Part shown: positions 33,001 through 45,006 of the stretch, one piece after another
Position numbering within the stretch: the first letter of the stretch is position 1
Layout: each line of letters opens with the position of its first letter
Assembly: GCA_030704615.1 (NCBI GenBank)
Contig: CM060732.1
Coordinates: 1,426,001-1,490,000 of the forward strand
Reading direction: 5' to 3'
DNA from: Takakia lepidozioides
Lineage: Eukaryota > Streptophyta > Takakiopsida > Takakiales > Takakiaceae
DNA: 64,000 bases
Made by a program: the position numbers and the translations under genes
The notes under the pieces: generated by a model
The model's database searches: none
Seen by the model: the letters and a program-made list of their open reading frames with translations, nothing else
Told to the model about the DNA's origin: nothing

Positions 33001-36000
33001 GCTTGGGGGCAGCCCCTCCACCCAAATTGGGCAGTCGTATGCTCTGTCTAGCATACTCGGCACTTGGGCTCGGGTTGGTTCCTGTGCTTAAACTTATGGC
33101 CTGCGAAAACAATCAAAAATTTAACTCCTATCAACATCAACACTCCTCAGGGTGATCCCTGGGAATTGGTTACTTATGCCAAATCTAGGGCTTCATGTGT
33201 AGTTTTTGGGGTGAATCCCAGGATGGACGATGTGTCCTTTAAAACTACATGCTCTAGCTTAGGCTTGGATTTCATGGCTAATGGTACCATCTCGAGACTT
33301 GATAACAGGGGTACGTTGAAGGTTGCAATGACCAAAAGTGCTTCTAATAGAGTCCCGCATCAATTCAATCTCAAAGAAGTTCGTCCCTTGACTGCCTGGA
33401 GAGCGGTCTTAGACATTGGTGATTCAATGGGGCACTCTAGGAAGACAACCAAGGGCAACAACTTCAACTTGAGAGTTTCTAATCGGTTTGATGCTCTGGA
33501 TGAGGTTGAATCCAAACAGCCAGAAGGACAAGATGCCCCTAAGGGTACGGAACCTGAACGTCCTGAATCTGAAGGATTTGGTACTCTGAATGGTTTACCA
33601 ATCCTCAAGGTTTACACAAGACGAACAAATTCTATACACGGGGTAATTGTCCCCAAGCCGTCAGATGGACAATCTGTCCCCAAGTGTGCAGAGCCTGAAC
33701 GTTGTGTAACTGAAGGATTTGGTACCCTGAATGGTTTACCAATCCTCAAAGTCTACACAAGACGAGCAAAATCTATACACGGGGTAATTGTCCCCAAGCA
33801 GTCTGACGGACAATCTGCCCCTATGTGTGTGGAGCCTGTTCGTCGTGTAACTGAAAGATTTGGTACCCTGAATGGTTTACCAATTCTCAAAGTTTACACA
33901 AGACGAGCAAAATCTACACATGGGGTAACTGTCCCCCCTTTGCAGAACGGTTGGCCGTCCAGGAGCAATCACAAGCTACCTAGACGACAAACAATTCACA
34001 TGCAAAGGGCTGGCTTGCGGCTGGCCACTTTCAACTTCTCAGGGTTGACCAACCAGGGACAAGTTCTTCGGACTAATGATATTCATATCTGTGCTGGGCA
34101 AGAAACATGGGAAACGTTGGATAAACTGGTTGGAGATGTCAATGGTTATAAATGGGCAGGTAAGATGTGTACTCTCAAGGCAGCCTCTGCCAAACGCGGT
34201 CAAAAAGGGGTTGGATTCTTTGTCCGTGATTTCTTGTTTGACAATTGTGAAATTATCAACAAGGGTTTGAGGTACGAGCATAGTATCTGGCTAAAACTGA
34301 ATCTGAAGGGCGGCATGAGTACAAAGGACCTCTTTGTTGGTTGTGTTTACATGCCCACAGAGGGGACCCTTAGTGCTGACGCAGACAAGGCCTTCGAAGA
34401 TGTAAAGCTGGACTGTGCTTCGTTCCTTGCCAAAGGTCAGGTGGTACTATTGGGGGACTTCAATGCCCGGGTGGGCAAAGGGATCCATCAGGACGATATC
34501 ATTGGCACTTTCGGTGAGGACGACCTGAATCTAATGGCAGACGGTTAATTAACTGTCTAGAAGAGCTTCAGCTTTTGACCTTGAATAACAGGACAAGAGG
34601 TGACCAAGTGCAGTGGACTCGTGAGAAATCCCAAACTGGGGAACGTTCCATTGTGGACTATATCATAATGGACAAAATTTTGTTCCCCCAGTGTGCCAAT
34701 GTGTTGATCGACAGAACTGATATTGGTACCTCTGACCACTTCCTGGTTTGGACTGAGATCAAAAGGTGTTTTCCCACCACGAAGAGATCTGTGAAACGTT
34801 CGATTCGGAAGTGGCGCATAGAAAAATTCCACAATGAGGAGGTCAAGGCTGAGTACGTCCAGGCCTTGCAAGAGGTTCTCCCTCATTTTGTCCAATCGCT
34901 CCAAGAACTTCAGTCACGCTCTGTTAACGCAAGAAATGAAGTCGAAAGAGCAGTGGACTCTTGGGAGAGTTTCGTTTCCTCCGTGGCTGACAAGATCATT
35001 GGGAGGAAACTAATTGTCTGCGGTAGAGCAGTTAATTGGTGGACTAATGAGATTAAACTCAAGATAGCTGAGAGACGAGCCCTCTATAAAGATTGTACTC
35101 ATAAGACGTTGTTTGCCGTAGCCTTGTGGCCATTGACCCCGCGCCCAGTTTGAGCGGGAACAAAAGGGACAGAACCTACCTCTGTCAGGGGCTGACGTTG
35201 GTAGTAAGACTTACCTCCATATATAGAATTAATCCGGGTTTTCCAGATATCCTCTAGAAATCCCTTCACACAAGCATCAATCTGCTGTGTGTGATTTGCC
35301 CAAAAACTAGGCCTCAGGAGGGCCTGGGCTTTTGGCTCAGCCTCGAGACTTTCAAAGTTGGTAAACAGGGGTACAGGCACAATTCCCTTAATAGATTTGA
35401 AGAGAGCGTCTCTTTGGTGAGAGAACCCCGGACAGTGTATCAGAAAATGAATACTGTCTTCAGATTGCCCACACAACAGGCAATTGCACTCTCCCTTTCC
35501 TCTCTGCTTCTGTTTGCTGTTCAAAGGTAGGCTTCCTGCCCTGAGTTTAAATTTCAGTCTAGTGCCGAGAGTGGGTAGACCCTTGAGGTCATCCAAGATG
35601 TCCTCCCCCATGTCACAGACTGGAAACAAGTTCAGGGAAGTTTTCTGCCTAACTTCTTTTTCATCAGACAATCTCATGGCAACAGACATGGCTGAGGACA
35701 CTACAGCCTCCAAGTCAGATTTATCCAGCAGGGTCAAGACTTGCGGATCCAGGTCCAGGTCCTTGAGGATCTCTTCTACTCTCTTCTGCCAGGACTTAGC
35801 CTGTTTGACAGGGCGGTCCTGTTTCCAAGATATAGAGTCGATTAACTTAGGATATCTGGTGTTGGGCATATGTTGCAGCTGACCCCACCATCTGACCTTG
35901 AATTCATCTCGTCGGGAGCTTAAGGACGGAATGCCAAACTCACCCCGAACAGCCACATTGGCTGTTTTGGAGCATGCTGACATACACTCCTTAAGCACCC

Positions 36001-39000
36001 CCACTTGAATGGATTCTAGAGACTTAGCCTGGTTGGAGTTATCAACCCGTATAGCAGATCCGTACTCCAAGGCAGGTCTAATAACGCGACAAAGCATGGT
36101 TTTCTTAACCTCAGAGTTGACCCCTCTGCAGTGGAAAAATTTAGTGAGCCCCAGAGCTTTGCCCTTGCCAGTTTGAACAACTTTCCGGATATGTGCATCC
36201 CAATTACAATTGGAGGAAAACTCAACGCCCAGGTAAGTGTAGGAAGGGAGGACCGGGATCTCTTGGCTACCCCACTGCCACTTAAGATCACTTCCTCCCT
36301 CTCCTCTGTCGTTGAATGCTACCACTGCACATTTGCTGACATTAGCCTCTAGCCCCCAAAGATCAAAGTATCTCTTCCCGCAATCAATCAACTCCTGGAG
36401 ATTGGTTGGAGTCTCCCCTATGCCTGCGAAGTCATCCGCAAACATAAGGGCTGGTATGGTGGTATCACCCACCCTTAACCCAAATCCCTCACTTTCCACA
36501 TCCTCGAGGAGTTGATTGATGAAAACATTGAAGAGCAGAGGGGAGAGAGTACATCCTTGAGCTACACCTTGGTCTATGTCAAAGAAGTTGGACTTCTGTC
36601 CGTTAACAGTGACACAGCTTTTGGTGTGAGCGTACAAGTTGTGGACAACTCTCCACATCTTTCCCTTGATCCCACAAGACCAGAGGCGGAACCATAGGCC
36701 ATCTCTCCACACTGTGTCATAAGCCTTTTTGACATCCAGGAAAAAAGACATAAGTGGGTTTCCCTTCTTTTTTCCTTCCCTGGATAATCTGGCTTAGAGT
36801 GAAGATATGATCCACACAGCCCCTGTTTCGCCGAAAGCCAGCTTGGCCTTCGTGGAAACAACCTCTAGACTCCAGATCAACCTCGAGACGAGTACTTATA
36901 ACTCTGCAGAATGTCTTGCCAACAGTAATGACCCCCTGTCGCCAGCAAAAGGGGATCATTTCAGTCTTCCAGATAAGGTTAAAGAGGAGAACTAGGGCCT
37001 CTATCATGGGATCGCCACCGTGCTTGATAAGCTCGTTTACAATTCCATCAGGTCCACCAGCTTTATATCCATTTAAATGTTCAATTGCTTCCACAATCTC
37101 AGAAGAACTAATGGGAGCATTATAAGCCATTGAAACATACTCCAGTTCATCAGGGCTGTTTTGAATCATAGGAACAGTTTTTCCAACTGTGTCCCTCCAT
37201 TCAGCAGAAGACCCCTCACTGTTAGACCTAGAAGTTCTGCCAAGGATACTGTAGTGAGTTTCAAAGGTTTTGACAATGTCAACCGATGTAGTCACCACTG
37301 CACCTTTAGTAGTCTTCAGCGCTTGTACTTGCTGACGGTTTTTCGGCTTGTACAAACGTTGAAGGGCCAACCAGAATTTCTTGTCATTACCACCATGGTG
37401 GTTTGAGTTTATTTCACTGTATAACTTGTCCCAGTATAATTTCTTCTGAGACCTAACAAGCTGATTGATATCTTTACGGAGCTGGTAGTACCTCGCCCAC
37501 AATTCTCTGTTGGTTTCCAAATTGCAGCACTCTTTATAGAGGGCTTGTCTCTCAGTTATCTTGAGTTTAATCTCATTAGTCCACCAATTAACTGCTCTAC
37601 CGCAGACAATTAGTTTCCTCCCAATGATCTTGTCAGCCACGGAGGAAACGAAACTCTCCCAAGAGTCCACTGCTCTTTCGACTTCATTTCTTGCGTTAAC
37701 AGAGCGTGACTGAAGTTCTTGGAGCGATTGGACAAAATGAGGGAGAACCTCTTGCAAGGCCTGGACGTACTCAGCCTTGACCTCCTCATTGTGGAATTTT
37801 TCTATGCGCCACTTCCGAATCGAACGTTTCACAGATCTCTTCGTGGTGGGAAAACACCTTTTGATCTCAGTCCAAACCAGAAAGTGGTCAGAGGTACCAA
37901 TATCAGTTCTGTCGATCAACACATTGGCACACTGGGGGAACAAAATTTTGTCCATTATGATATAGTCCACAATGGAACGTTCCCAAGTTTGGGGTTTCTC
38001 ACGAGTCGACTGCACTTGGTCACCTCTTGTCCTGTTATTCAAGGTCAAAAGCTGAAGTTCTTCTAGACAGTTAATTAACCGTCTGCCATTAGAATTCAGC
38101 TCGTCCTCACCAAAAGGTCCAATGATATCGTCCTGATGGATCCCTTTGCCCACCCGGGCATTGAAGTCCCCCAATAGTACCACCTGACCTTTGGCAAGGA
38201 ACGAAGCACAGTCCAGCTTTACATCTTCGAAGGCCTTGTCTGCGTCAGCACTAAGGGTCCCCTCTGTGGGCATGTAAACACAACCAACAAAGAGGTCCTT
38301 TGTACTCATGCTGCCCTTCAAATTCAGTTTTAGCCAGATACTATGCTCGTACCTCAAACCCTTGTTGATAATTTCACAATTGTCAAACAAGAAATCACGG
38401 ACAAAGAATCCGACCCCTTTTTGACCGCGTTTGGCAGAGGCTGCCTTGACAGTACACATCTTACCTGCCCATTTATAACCAATGACATCTCCAACCAGTT
38501 TATCCGACGTTTCCCATGTTTCTTGCCCAGCACAGATATGAATATCATTAGTCCGAAGAACTTGTCCCACTTCAAGTTGTTTCCTTTGGTTGGTCAACCC
38601 TGAGAAGTTGAAAGTGGCCAGCCGCAAGCCAGCCCTTTGCGTGTGAATTGTTTGTCGTCTAGGTAGCTTGTGATTGCTCCTGGACGGCCAACCGTTCTGC
38701 AAAGGGGGGACAGCTACCCCATGTGTAGATTTTGCTCGTCTTGTGTAAACTTTGAGAATTGGTAAACCATTCAGGGTACCAAATCTTTCAGTTACACGAC
38801 GCACAGGCTCCGCACACATAGGGGCAGATTGTCCGTCAGACTGCTTGGGGACAATTACCCCGTGTATAGATTTTGCTCGTCTTGTGTAGACTTTGAGGAT
38901 TGGTAAACCTCTATAAAGAGTGCTGCAATTTGGAAACCAACAGAGAATTGTGGGCGAGGTACTACCAGCTCCGTAAAGATATCAATCAGCTTGTTAGGTC

Positions 39001-42000
39001 TCAGAAGAAATTATACTGGGACAAGTTATACAGTGAAATAAACTCAAACCACCATGGTGGTAATGACAAGAAATTCTGGTTGGCCCTTCAACGTTTGTAC
39101 AAGCCGAAAAACCGTCAGCAAGTACAAGCGCTGAAGACTACTAAAGGTGCAGTGGTGACTACATCGGTTGACATTGTCAAAACCTTTGAAACTCACTACA
39201 GTATCCTTGGCAGAACTTCCAGGTCTAACAGTGAGGGGTCTTCTGCTGAATGGAGGGACACAGTTGGAAAAACTGTTCCTATGATTCAAAACAGCCCTGA
39301 TGAACTGGAGTATATTTCAATGGCTTATAATGCTCCCATTAGTTCTTCTGAGATTGTGGAAGCAATTGAACATTTAAATGGATATAAAGCTGGTGGAGCT
39401 GATGGTATTGTCAACGAGCTTATCAAGCACGGTGGCGATCCCATGATAGAGGCCCTAGTTCTCCTCTTTAACCTTATCTGGAAGACTGAAATGATCCCCT
39501 TTCGCTGGCGACAGGGGGTCATTGTCAATCTATACAAGAAGGGTGACACAGAAGAACCGGGGAACTACCGTGGCATCACGCTCCTCAATGCTGTTGGCAA
39601 GACATTCTGCAGAGTTATAAGTACTCGTCTCGAGGTTGATCTGGAGTCTAGAGGTTGTTTCCACGAAGGCCAAGCTGGCTTTCGGCGAAACAGGGGCTGT
39701 GTGGATCATATCTTCACTCTAAGCCAGATTATCCAGGGAAGGAAAAAAGAAGGGAAACCCACTTATGTTTTTTTCTTGGATGTCAAAAAGGCTTATGACA
39801 CAGTGTGGAGAGATGGCCTATGGTTCCGCCTCTGGTCTTGTGGGATCAAGGGAAAGATGTGGAGAGTTGTCCACAACTTGTATGCTCACACCAAAAGCTG
39901 CGTCACTGTTAACGGACAGAAGTCCAACTTCTTTGACATAGACCAAGGTGTAGCTCAAGGATGTACTCTCTCCCCTCTGCTCTTCAATGTTTTCATCAAT
40001 CAACTCCTCGAGGATGTGGAAAGTGAGGGATTTGGGTTAAGGGTGGGTGATACCACCATACCAGCCCTTATGTTTGCGGATGACTTCGCATGCATAGGGG
40101 AGACTCCAACCAATCTCCAGGAGTTGATTGATTGCGGGAAGAGATACTTTGATCTTTGGGGGCTAGAGGCTAATGTCAGCAAATGTGCAGTGGTAGCATT
40201 CAACGACAGAGGAGAGGGAGGAAGTGATCTTAAGTGGCAGTGGGGTAGCCAAGAGATCCCGGTCCTCCCTTCCTACACTTACCTGGGCGTTGAGTTTTCC
40301 TCCAATTGTAATTGGGATGCACATATCCGGAAAGTTGTTCAAACTGGCAAGGGCAAAGCTCTGGGGCTCACTAAATTTTTCCACTGCAGAGGGGTCAACT
40401 CTGAGGTTAAGAAAACCATGCTTTGTCGCGTTATTAGACCTGCCTTGGAGTACGGATCTGCTATACGGGTTGATAACTCCAACCAGGCTAAGTCTCTAGA
40501 ATCCATTCAAGTGGGGGTGCTTAAGGAGTGTATGTCAGCATGCTCCAAAACAGCCAATGTGGCTGTTCGGGGTGAGTTTGGCATTCCGTCCTTAAGCTCC
40601 CGACGAGATGCATTCAAGGTCAGATGGTGGGGTCAGCTGCAACATATGCCCAACACCAGATATCCTAAGTTAATCGACTCTATATCTTGGAAACAGGACC
40701 GCCCTGTCAAACAGGCTAAGTCCTGGCAGAAGAGAGTAGAAGAGATCCTCAAGGACCTGGACCTGGATCCGCAAGTCTTGACCCTGCTGGATAAATCTGA
40801 CTTAGAGGCTGTAGTGTCCTCAGCCATGTCTGTTGCCATGAGATTGTCTGATGAAAATGAAGTTAGGCAGAAAACTTCCCTGAACTTGTTTCCAGTCTGT
40901 GACATGGGGGAGGACAGCTTGGATGACCTCAAGGGTCTACCCACTCTCGGCACTAGACTGAAATTTAAACTCAGGGCAGGAAGCCTACCTTTGAACAGCA
41001 AACAGAAGCAGAGAGGAAAGGGAGAGTGCAATTGCCCGCTGTGTGGGCAATCTGAAGACAGTATTCACTTTCTGATACACTGTCCGGGGTTCTCTCACCA
41101 AAGAGACGCTCTCTTCAATTCTATCAAGGGAATTGTGCCTGTACCCCTGTTTAACAACTTTGAAAGTCTCGAGGCTGAGCCAAAAGCCCAGGCCCTCCTG
41201 AGGCCTAGTTTTTGGGCAAATCACACACAGCAGATTGATGCTTGTGTGAAGGGATTTCTAGAGGATATCTGGAAAACCCGGATTAATTCTATATATGATG
41301 GTAAGTCACACTACCAACGTCAGCCCCTGACAGAGGTAGGTTCTGTCCCTTTTGTTCCCGCTCAAACTGGGCGCGGGGTCAATGGCCACAAGGCTACGGC
41401 AAACAACGTCTTATGAGTACAATCTGTCTCTCCTTCTCGAGGCTGAGCCAAAAGCCCAGGCCCTTCTGGGGCCTAGTTACTGGGCAAACCACACACAGCA
41501 GATTGATGCTTGTGTGAAGGGATTTCTAGAGGATATCTGGAACACCCGGATCAATGTTCTTGACCAAGGTAAGTCTTACTACCAACGTCACCCCCTGACA
41601 GAGGTAGGTTCTGTCCCTTTGTGTTCCGCTCAAACTGGGTGCGGGGTCAATGGCCACAAGGCTACGGCAAACAACATCTCATGAGTACATTCTCTCTGTC
41701 TCTCCTTCTCGAGGCTGATCCAAAAGCCCAGGCCCTTCTGGGGCCTGGTTAGAGGGCAAATCACACACAGCAGATTGATGCTTGTGTAAAGGGATTTCTA
41801 GAGGATATCTGGAAAACTCGGATCCATTGTCTGTTCCAAGGCAAGTCATACTACTGGCGTGACAAAGGTATTTTCTGTCCCTTTGTGTTCCGCTCAAACT
41901 GGGTGCGGGGTCAATGGCCACATGGTTACAGCAAACAATGTCTTATGAGTTCATTCTCTCCTCCTCCCAGAGATGCCTGGTGGCATACCTGCGTGTCTCA

Positions 42001-42390
42001 AATTTAAATGACCTCTCCATATTAAAGACTAGATTTTGGGCTTCTTTTAAGGCCCCACTTTTTTCCTTGTTTCTTGCTTTTCTTTTCTCCCACTTTTTGA
42101 GTTTCCGAGATGTTATAAAATTCATTTCATTTCTTTCTCAATCAGTATAGGAATTTAACTGACTTGGAATCTGTTGTGGCAGCCCATTGCATTTCCTAAC
42201 AAGTGGAGGAGGATCCAAGGCTTGGAAGGGCATCAGCCCCCCCGCAAATGCAGGAAAGGATCATGGGCTTGTGTTCTATTATGATGGCCAGGGCTTTGCT
42301 GCTGTTTCCATCACACCCACCTTGTTCCACATGGCCTTCTATGATATATATGGCAATGGCCTACATATGGTGGATTTATCCAAGAGTTAG
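30092..42390 (+). CDS. Purple acid phosphatase (small, PAP3/PAP17-like), seven exons
   Basis: This is a binuclear-metal phosphoesterase that releases phosphate, usually secreted or vacuolar. Exons: 30092-30274, 30666-30822, 31157-31279, 31497-31630, 31762-31890, 32323-32390 and 42183-42390. The joined coding length is exactly 333 codons plus stop, with GT...AG at every junction. All five metal-binding blocks are present: GDWG, GDNFYD, GNHDY, VVGHHTM and GHDHC, followed by [11 protein letters not shown]. Length fits the low-molecular-weight plant class (about 330-340 residues). A hydrophobic stretch (WVIFGAAVVGLC) lies in frame just before this ATG and after a possible acceptor TGTGTGCAG at 30019, so the true start and signal peptide may lie in a further 5' exon. 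Intron 6 is 9792 bp and holds nested LINEs. No coding lesion is seen. Confidence 0.9.
32696..32734 (+). mobile_element. Extremely 5'-truncated LINE tail with target duplication
   Basis: Only the last 39 bp of the LINE A family (GGCCACAAGGC to GAGTACAA) are present. They lie between two perfect copies of TCTCTCTGTCTCTCC (32681-32695 and 32735-32749), a 15-bp target duplication. Confidence 0.85.
32750..35092 (+). pseudogene. LINE A, 5' half (N-terminal repeats and APE endonuclease)
   Basis: This is a non-LTR retrotransposon. The frame starting near 33064 has a unique N-terminus, three 47-codon tandem repeats ([17 protein letters not shown]...; starts 33571, 33712, 33853), then an exonuclease-endonuclease-phosphatase domain: [36 protein letters not shown] and, after a frameshift, [11 protein letters not shown]. 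One T is missing near 34531 relative to LINE B, ending the frame at 34548; coding resumes at about 34550-35092. Six codons (RKQLEV) present in LINE B are absent near 34053. The element is cut at 35092 by LINE B and resumes at 38909. The 32750-33063 part is its 5' leader. Confidence 0.9.
35093..38908 (-). mobile_element. LINE B, inverted 5'-truncated copy inserted in LINE A
   Basis: This is a 3.8-kb copy of the same LINE family on the minus strand. Its 3' end (GAGTACAA) is at 35093 and its truncated 5' end at 38908. It is bounded by CTCTATAAAGA at 35082-35092 and 38909-38919, an 11-bp target duplication (12 bp if a shared C is counted). It is therefore a target-primed insertion younger than LINE A. 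Confidence 0.93.
35099..38819 (-). pseudogene. LINE B polyprotein (APE endonuclease, reverse transcriptase, CCHC)
   Basis: The frame 38819-36717 (about 700 codons) carries the endonuclease ([16 protein letters not shown]) and the reverse transcriptase fingers ([20 protein letters not shown]). A slip in a T run near 36745 ([10 protein letters not shown]) moves the frame to 36751-35099. That part has the RT palm with LMFADD (about 36450) and the [13 protein letters not shown] block, a thumb/linker and a C-terminal zinc motif CNCLLCGQ...HFLIHCPGF. About 20 codons ([20 protein letters not shown]) are missing before VGKTFCRV. It therefore cannot make a whole enzyme without frameshifting. Confidence 0.9.
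38909..41422 (+). CDS. LINE A, 3' half: reverse transcriptase and C-terminal zinc motif
   Basis: The reading frame 38900-41416 is open for 838 codons. Its first few codons come from the LINE B junction; LINE A coding resumes at [14 protein letters not shown]. It contains an undamaged reverse transcriptase: [71 protein letters not shown] and the catalytic LMFADD. A C-terminal CX2CX7HX4C motif ([17 protein letters not shown]) follows. It copies LINE RNA at the nicked target. The half is intact but separated from its endonuclease by LINE B, so it is an orphan. The stop is followed by GAGTACAA, the LINE 3' end; no poly(A) tail is present. Confidence 0.9.
41439..41690 (+). mobile_element. LINE tail 2 (5'-truncated)
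   Basis: This repeats the last 250 bp of LINE A (from GAGGCTGAGCC to GAGTACAT), including the last codons of the polyprotein, after a CT-rich spacer TCTGTCTCTCCTTCTC (41423-41438). Confidence 0.85.
41711..41954 (+). mobile_element. LINE tail 3 (5'-truncated)
   Basis: This is a third copy of the same LINE end, more diverged (TACTGGCGTGACAAAGG replaces part of it). It follows TCTCTCTGTCTCTCCTTCTC (41691-41710) and is itself followed by a CT-rich run. It starts at the same LINE position as tail 2. Confidence 0.82.
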
Positions 42391-43590
42391 AGCTTCCAGC
42401 CAAATTAAATCATGCTCCCATCCTCTCTAAATGTCATTCACCTGAGTTTTTCAATCATTAGCTCATTCATGCCCTGCCATTGTATAGTAGAGTAAGATAG
42501 AAGTGGGCAGTGTGACTGGCCGAGCACATCGGTGCAGACAGACTTTTTGTCTATCGATAGCAAAGCAGAATACACATGGAAGTAACCCTTTAGCTTTGGT
42601 AGCCTGAGACTCATTGAGTTGTTGAACTGGCCTCAGAAAGCTACCTTAAAGCTTTAGACATTAGTTGATTGAATGTGACTTAACAACTTCATTCTTTACA
42701 TGTAAGTGTGATGAAGCTGCTACATGAGTTGATTGAAAATGAAAGAGATTTTGTTCCAATCGTGGGGAGGCAGTGTTCCTATTGGGTGCTTGTGGTTGTC
42801 TGCAGGCTTGCTTGCTAGTCAGGTAAAGTCAGGTGAAGGGGTTGAGTCTGCAGCAATGTCTTGCCTCTTCCCTTGTGAATGAAGAGGGAGAAGATCATGT
42901 GGTTGCAGAGGTCCTCCTTACTGCCTTGCTTTTGCCCTGATATACAACAGCTGGACTAGGTCAACCCAATTTCTGCAAACATTCAAACTGTAACTGTCCA
43001 CTAATCATAAAACAAAACTGTACAATACAGAAGGTATGGAACAGTACATAAGGTTGCAGTACAAGATCTGTCATTTGGTACCTTCCTTCAAGATCTACAT
43101 GACAGTGCTACCTTTGAAGCTCCATTGAACTTTGTTTTGGTTTCTTGCCATATCTGCGTGAATCCGTCATACTTCCCTGTTTGTTTACTCCATCCTTTTG
43201 AGTGTCTGGCAATCGGGAGAACCTGTCGATGGAAAAACTGTCTATGTGCTCTGTGGTATTTATGTTTTGCTTCCAGGAGTATTCTCCAAGCGTCTGAAAA
43301 TTTTCTTCCAGATGTTTTTGTTTTGGTGGGAGGACGAGTTGATATACACGTCTTCTGGCTGCAGCTAAAGCTGCGACTAGATTTTATGCCATGGAATCAT
43401 CTCGGAGCAGCATGTGTCGCTTTATGATATAGGTATGAGCACTCACTTTCAATGGTATTTTTGAAAGTGTGACCACAGAGAAGTCATTTAGAGCTAGAAA
43501 AATGTTGGAAACTCTCCACTAGATTTTGTGGCCTCTTCCCCATTTTGGAAAAATACGGATCAGCTGGATACAAATTAGATTTACCTCCTC
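42391..43590 (+). other. 3' region of the phosphatase gene
   Basis: No other gene is seen. The first few hundred bases are likely the 3' untranslated region. I could not choose a polyadenylation site. Confidence 0.4.
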
Positions 43591-43597
43591 CATAGCT

Positions 43598-43738
43598 AAG
43601 GTCATTCCAGACGGTCAAATCTTAGTGGAACCAGAGAGAGTGCTTCAAACACGCATTTGTGAGACTCGACATCATAGATGGGTGGAATATTTCATTAAGT
43701 GGAAAATTTATCCTAAGTCTCAAGCGCCTGGGAAATGA
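43598..43738 (+). pseudogene. Chromodomain remnant of another Ty3/gypsy family
   Basis: The phrase PERVLQTRICETRHHRWVEY followed by FIKWK matches the chromodomain ending of plant chromovirus integrases (the YLIKWK block), but is unlike the family at 1-2820. It stops shortly afterwards. The following AGTGGGGGAG (about 43799-43808) could be that element's polypurine tract. Only a scrap remains. Confidence 0.5.
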
Positions 43739-43809
43739 AAGACAACTTATTAGTGGATTTCCTTGATTTCCCTATCATTGAGGACACCGATTGATTTTAG
43801 TGGGGGAGT

Positions 43810-44505
43810 TTATCAAGTACCTCTATCCCCACTTGTTGGACATAACGACTTTAGACCATGATATTAACTTAGCAGTGCTAAAGATGGATGGTGGTTGATT
43901 TAGTGCTTCATCCAGTGTCCAGATAGTGCCGAGGCTATCCTGCCTCCCACTTGCCGGCTGCACCACATTGGCGCGCAAGTCACCGCCCTCCTGCGGCCAT
44001 CTGGGCCACGCAGGCGCACAAGCCCCTGCGGTGCCATCCCTACCCCCCCCCAACTAAGGCTGTACACTCTCCCGTATATTCTCAAAAGTGTATGGCTAAA
44101 AACAGCTTGAGCCATACTTTTTAAGAGAGTCTATGGCAAATTATAGACGATACACTACATATATATCTTAGGAATACCATATGACATAAGTATTTTGTTT
44201 TCTTTTGTTTTCAAATGATTTTTAACTTAGCTAGAATTTTTTTAGATAGTGTAGGTTTAGGAATGCCATTTAAATGGGTTGGTGTCGTCGCAAATGTAGA
44301 TATCTCATCTAATATATTAAGATATATATGACACATTTTAATACATTAAGCTATAAACAGATGAAAATATATGCAAAAGGTGGATTTAGGAGTGAGTAAG
44401 GATTAGTATTACGTTGGATGTTGATATTTCATATTTATTAACAAAAAGATTTTGCACGTTTTCATATAATGAGCCATACACCAAATGTGGAGTGATTCTG
44501 AACAC
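43810..44505. other. AT-rich region without recognised genes
   Basis: There are runs of TATATAT and poly(T) and no supported gene. It lies just upstream of the second LINE. Confidence 0.4.
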
Positions 44506-45006
44506 TCCGAAAAACGATGGCGCTCCGGAGAGACCCCCAACGGTCTCTTCGTCTCTCACGATTTCTCCTTCCCTTTCACGACTTACAGACTAGATCCGTA
44601 GCTTCATGGTTATCACCTTATGTGAAACATTCTCCACGATTCAAGCTACAGCTCAATAGGCTATTCTCATATGTTCAATGCTATTTTCGTAGGACTGCAT
44701 CATCTTTTCATGATTTCTGTCTTTTCGTGAAATCTTCATCCTTCCTCCTTTAATCCCAGTCTTGTGCAAGCGGCGCCCCTACCCAATCATCTCCTTGGAA
44801 TAGTCTGGCCAGCTAAATTTGCCGCCACTTTTACCTCATGGCTTTCTGACATTTGTCCCCACTCTCTCCCTCTCTCCCTCTCTTTCCTTTCTCAGCTAAA
44901 TCCTCTACGTACTCGTTCCTCGTCTCCTTGCGCTTTCGTTTTGCGTTCTTCTCTTCTGTTTGCTGGTGTTTTGCTTTCAATACGATCATTTCCTTCCCTC
45001 TGCATT

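Larger units (their letters stand above)
32391..42182 (+). other. Giant intron 6 of the phosphatase gene
   Basis: The intron starts AG/GTATTG and ends TTGTGGCAG; the codon AG-C is restored across it ([10 protein letters not shown]). Nearly all of it consists of LINE copies: a short tail at 32696, LINE A split by an inverted LINE B, and two more tails. Confidence 0.88.
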
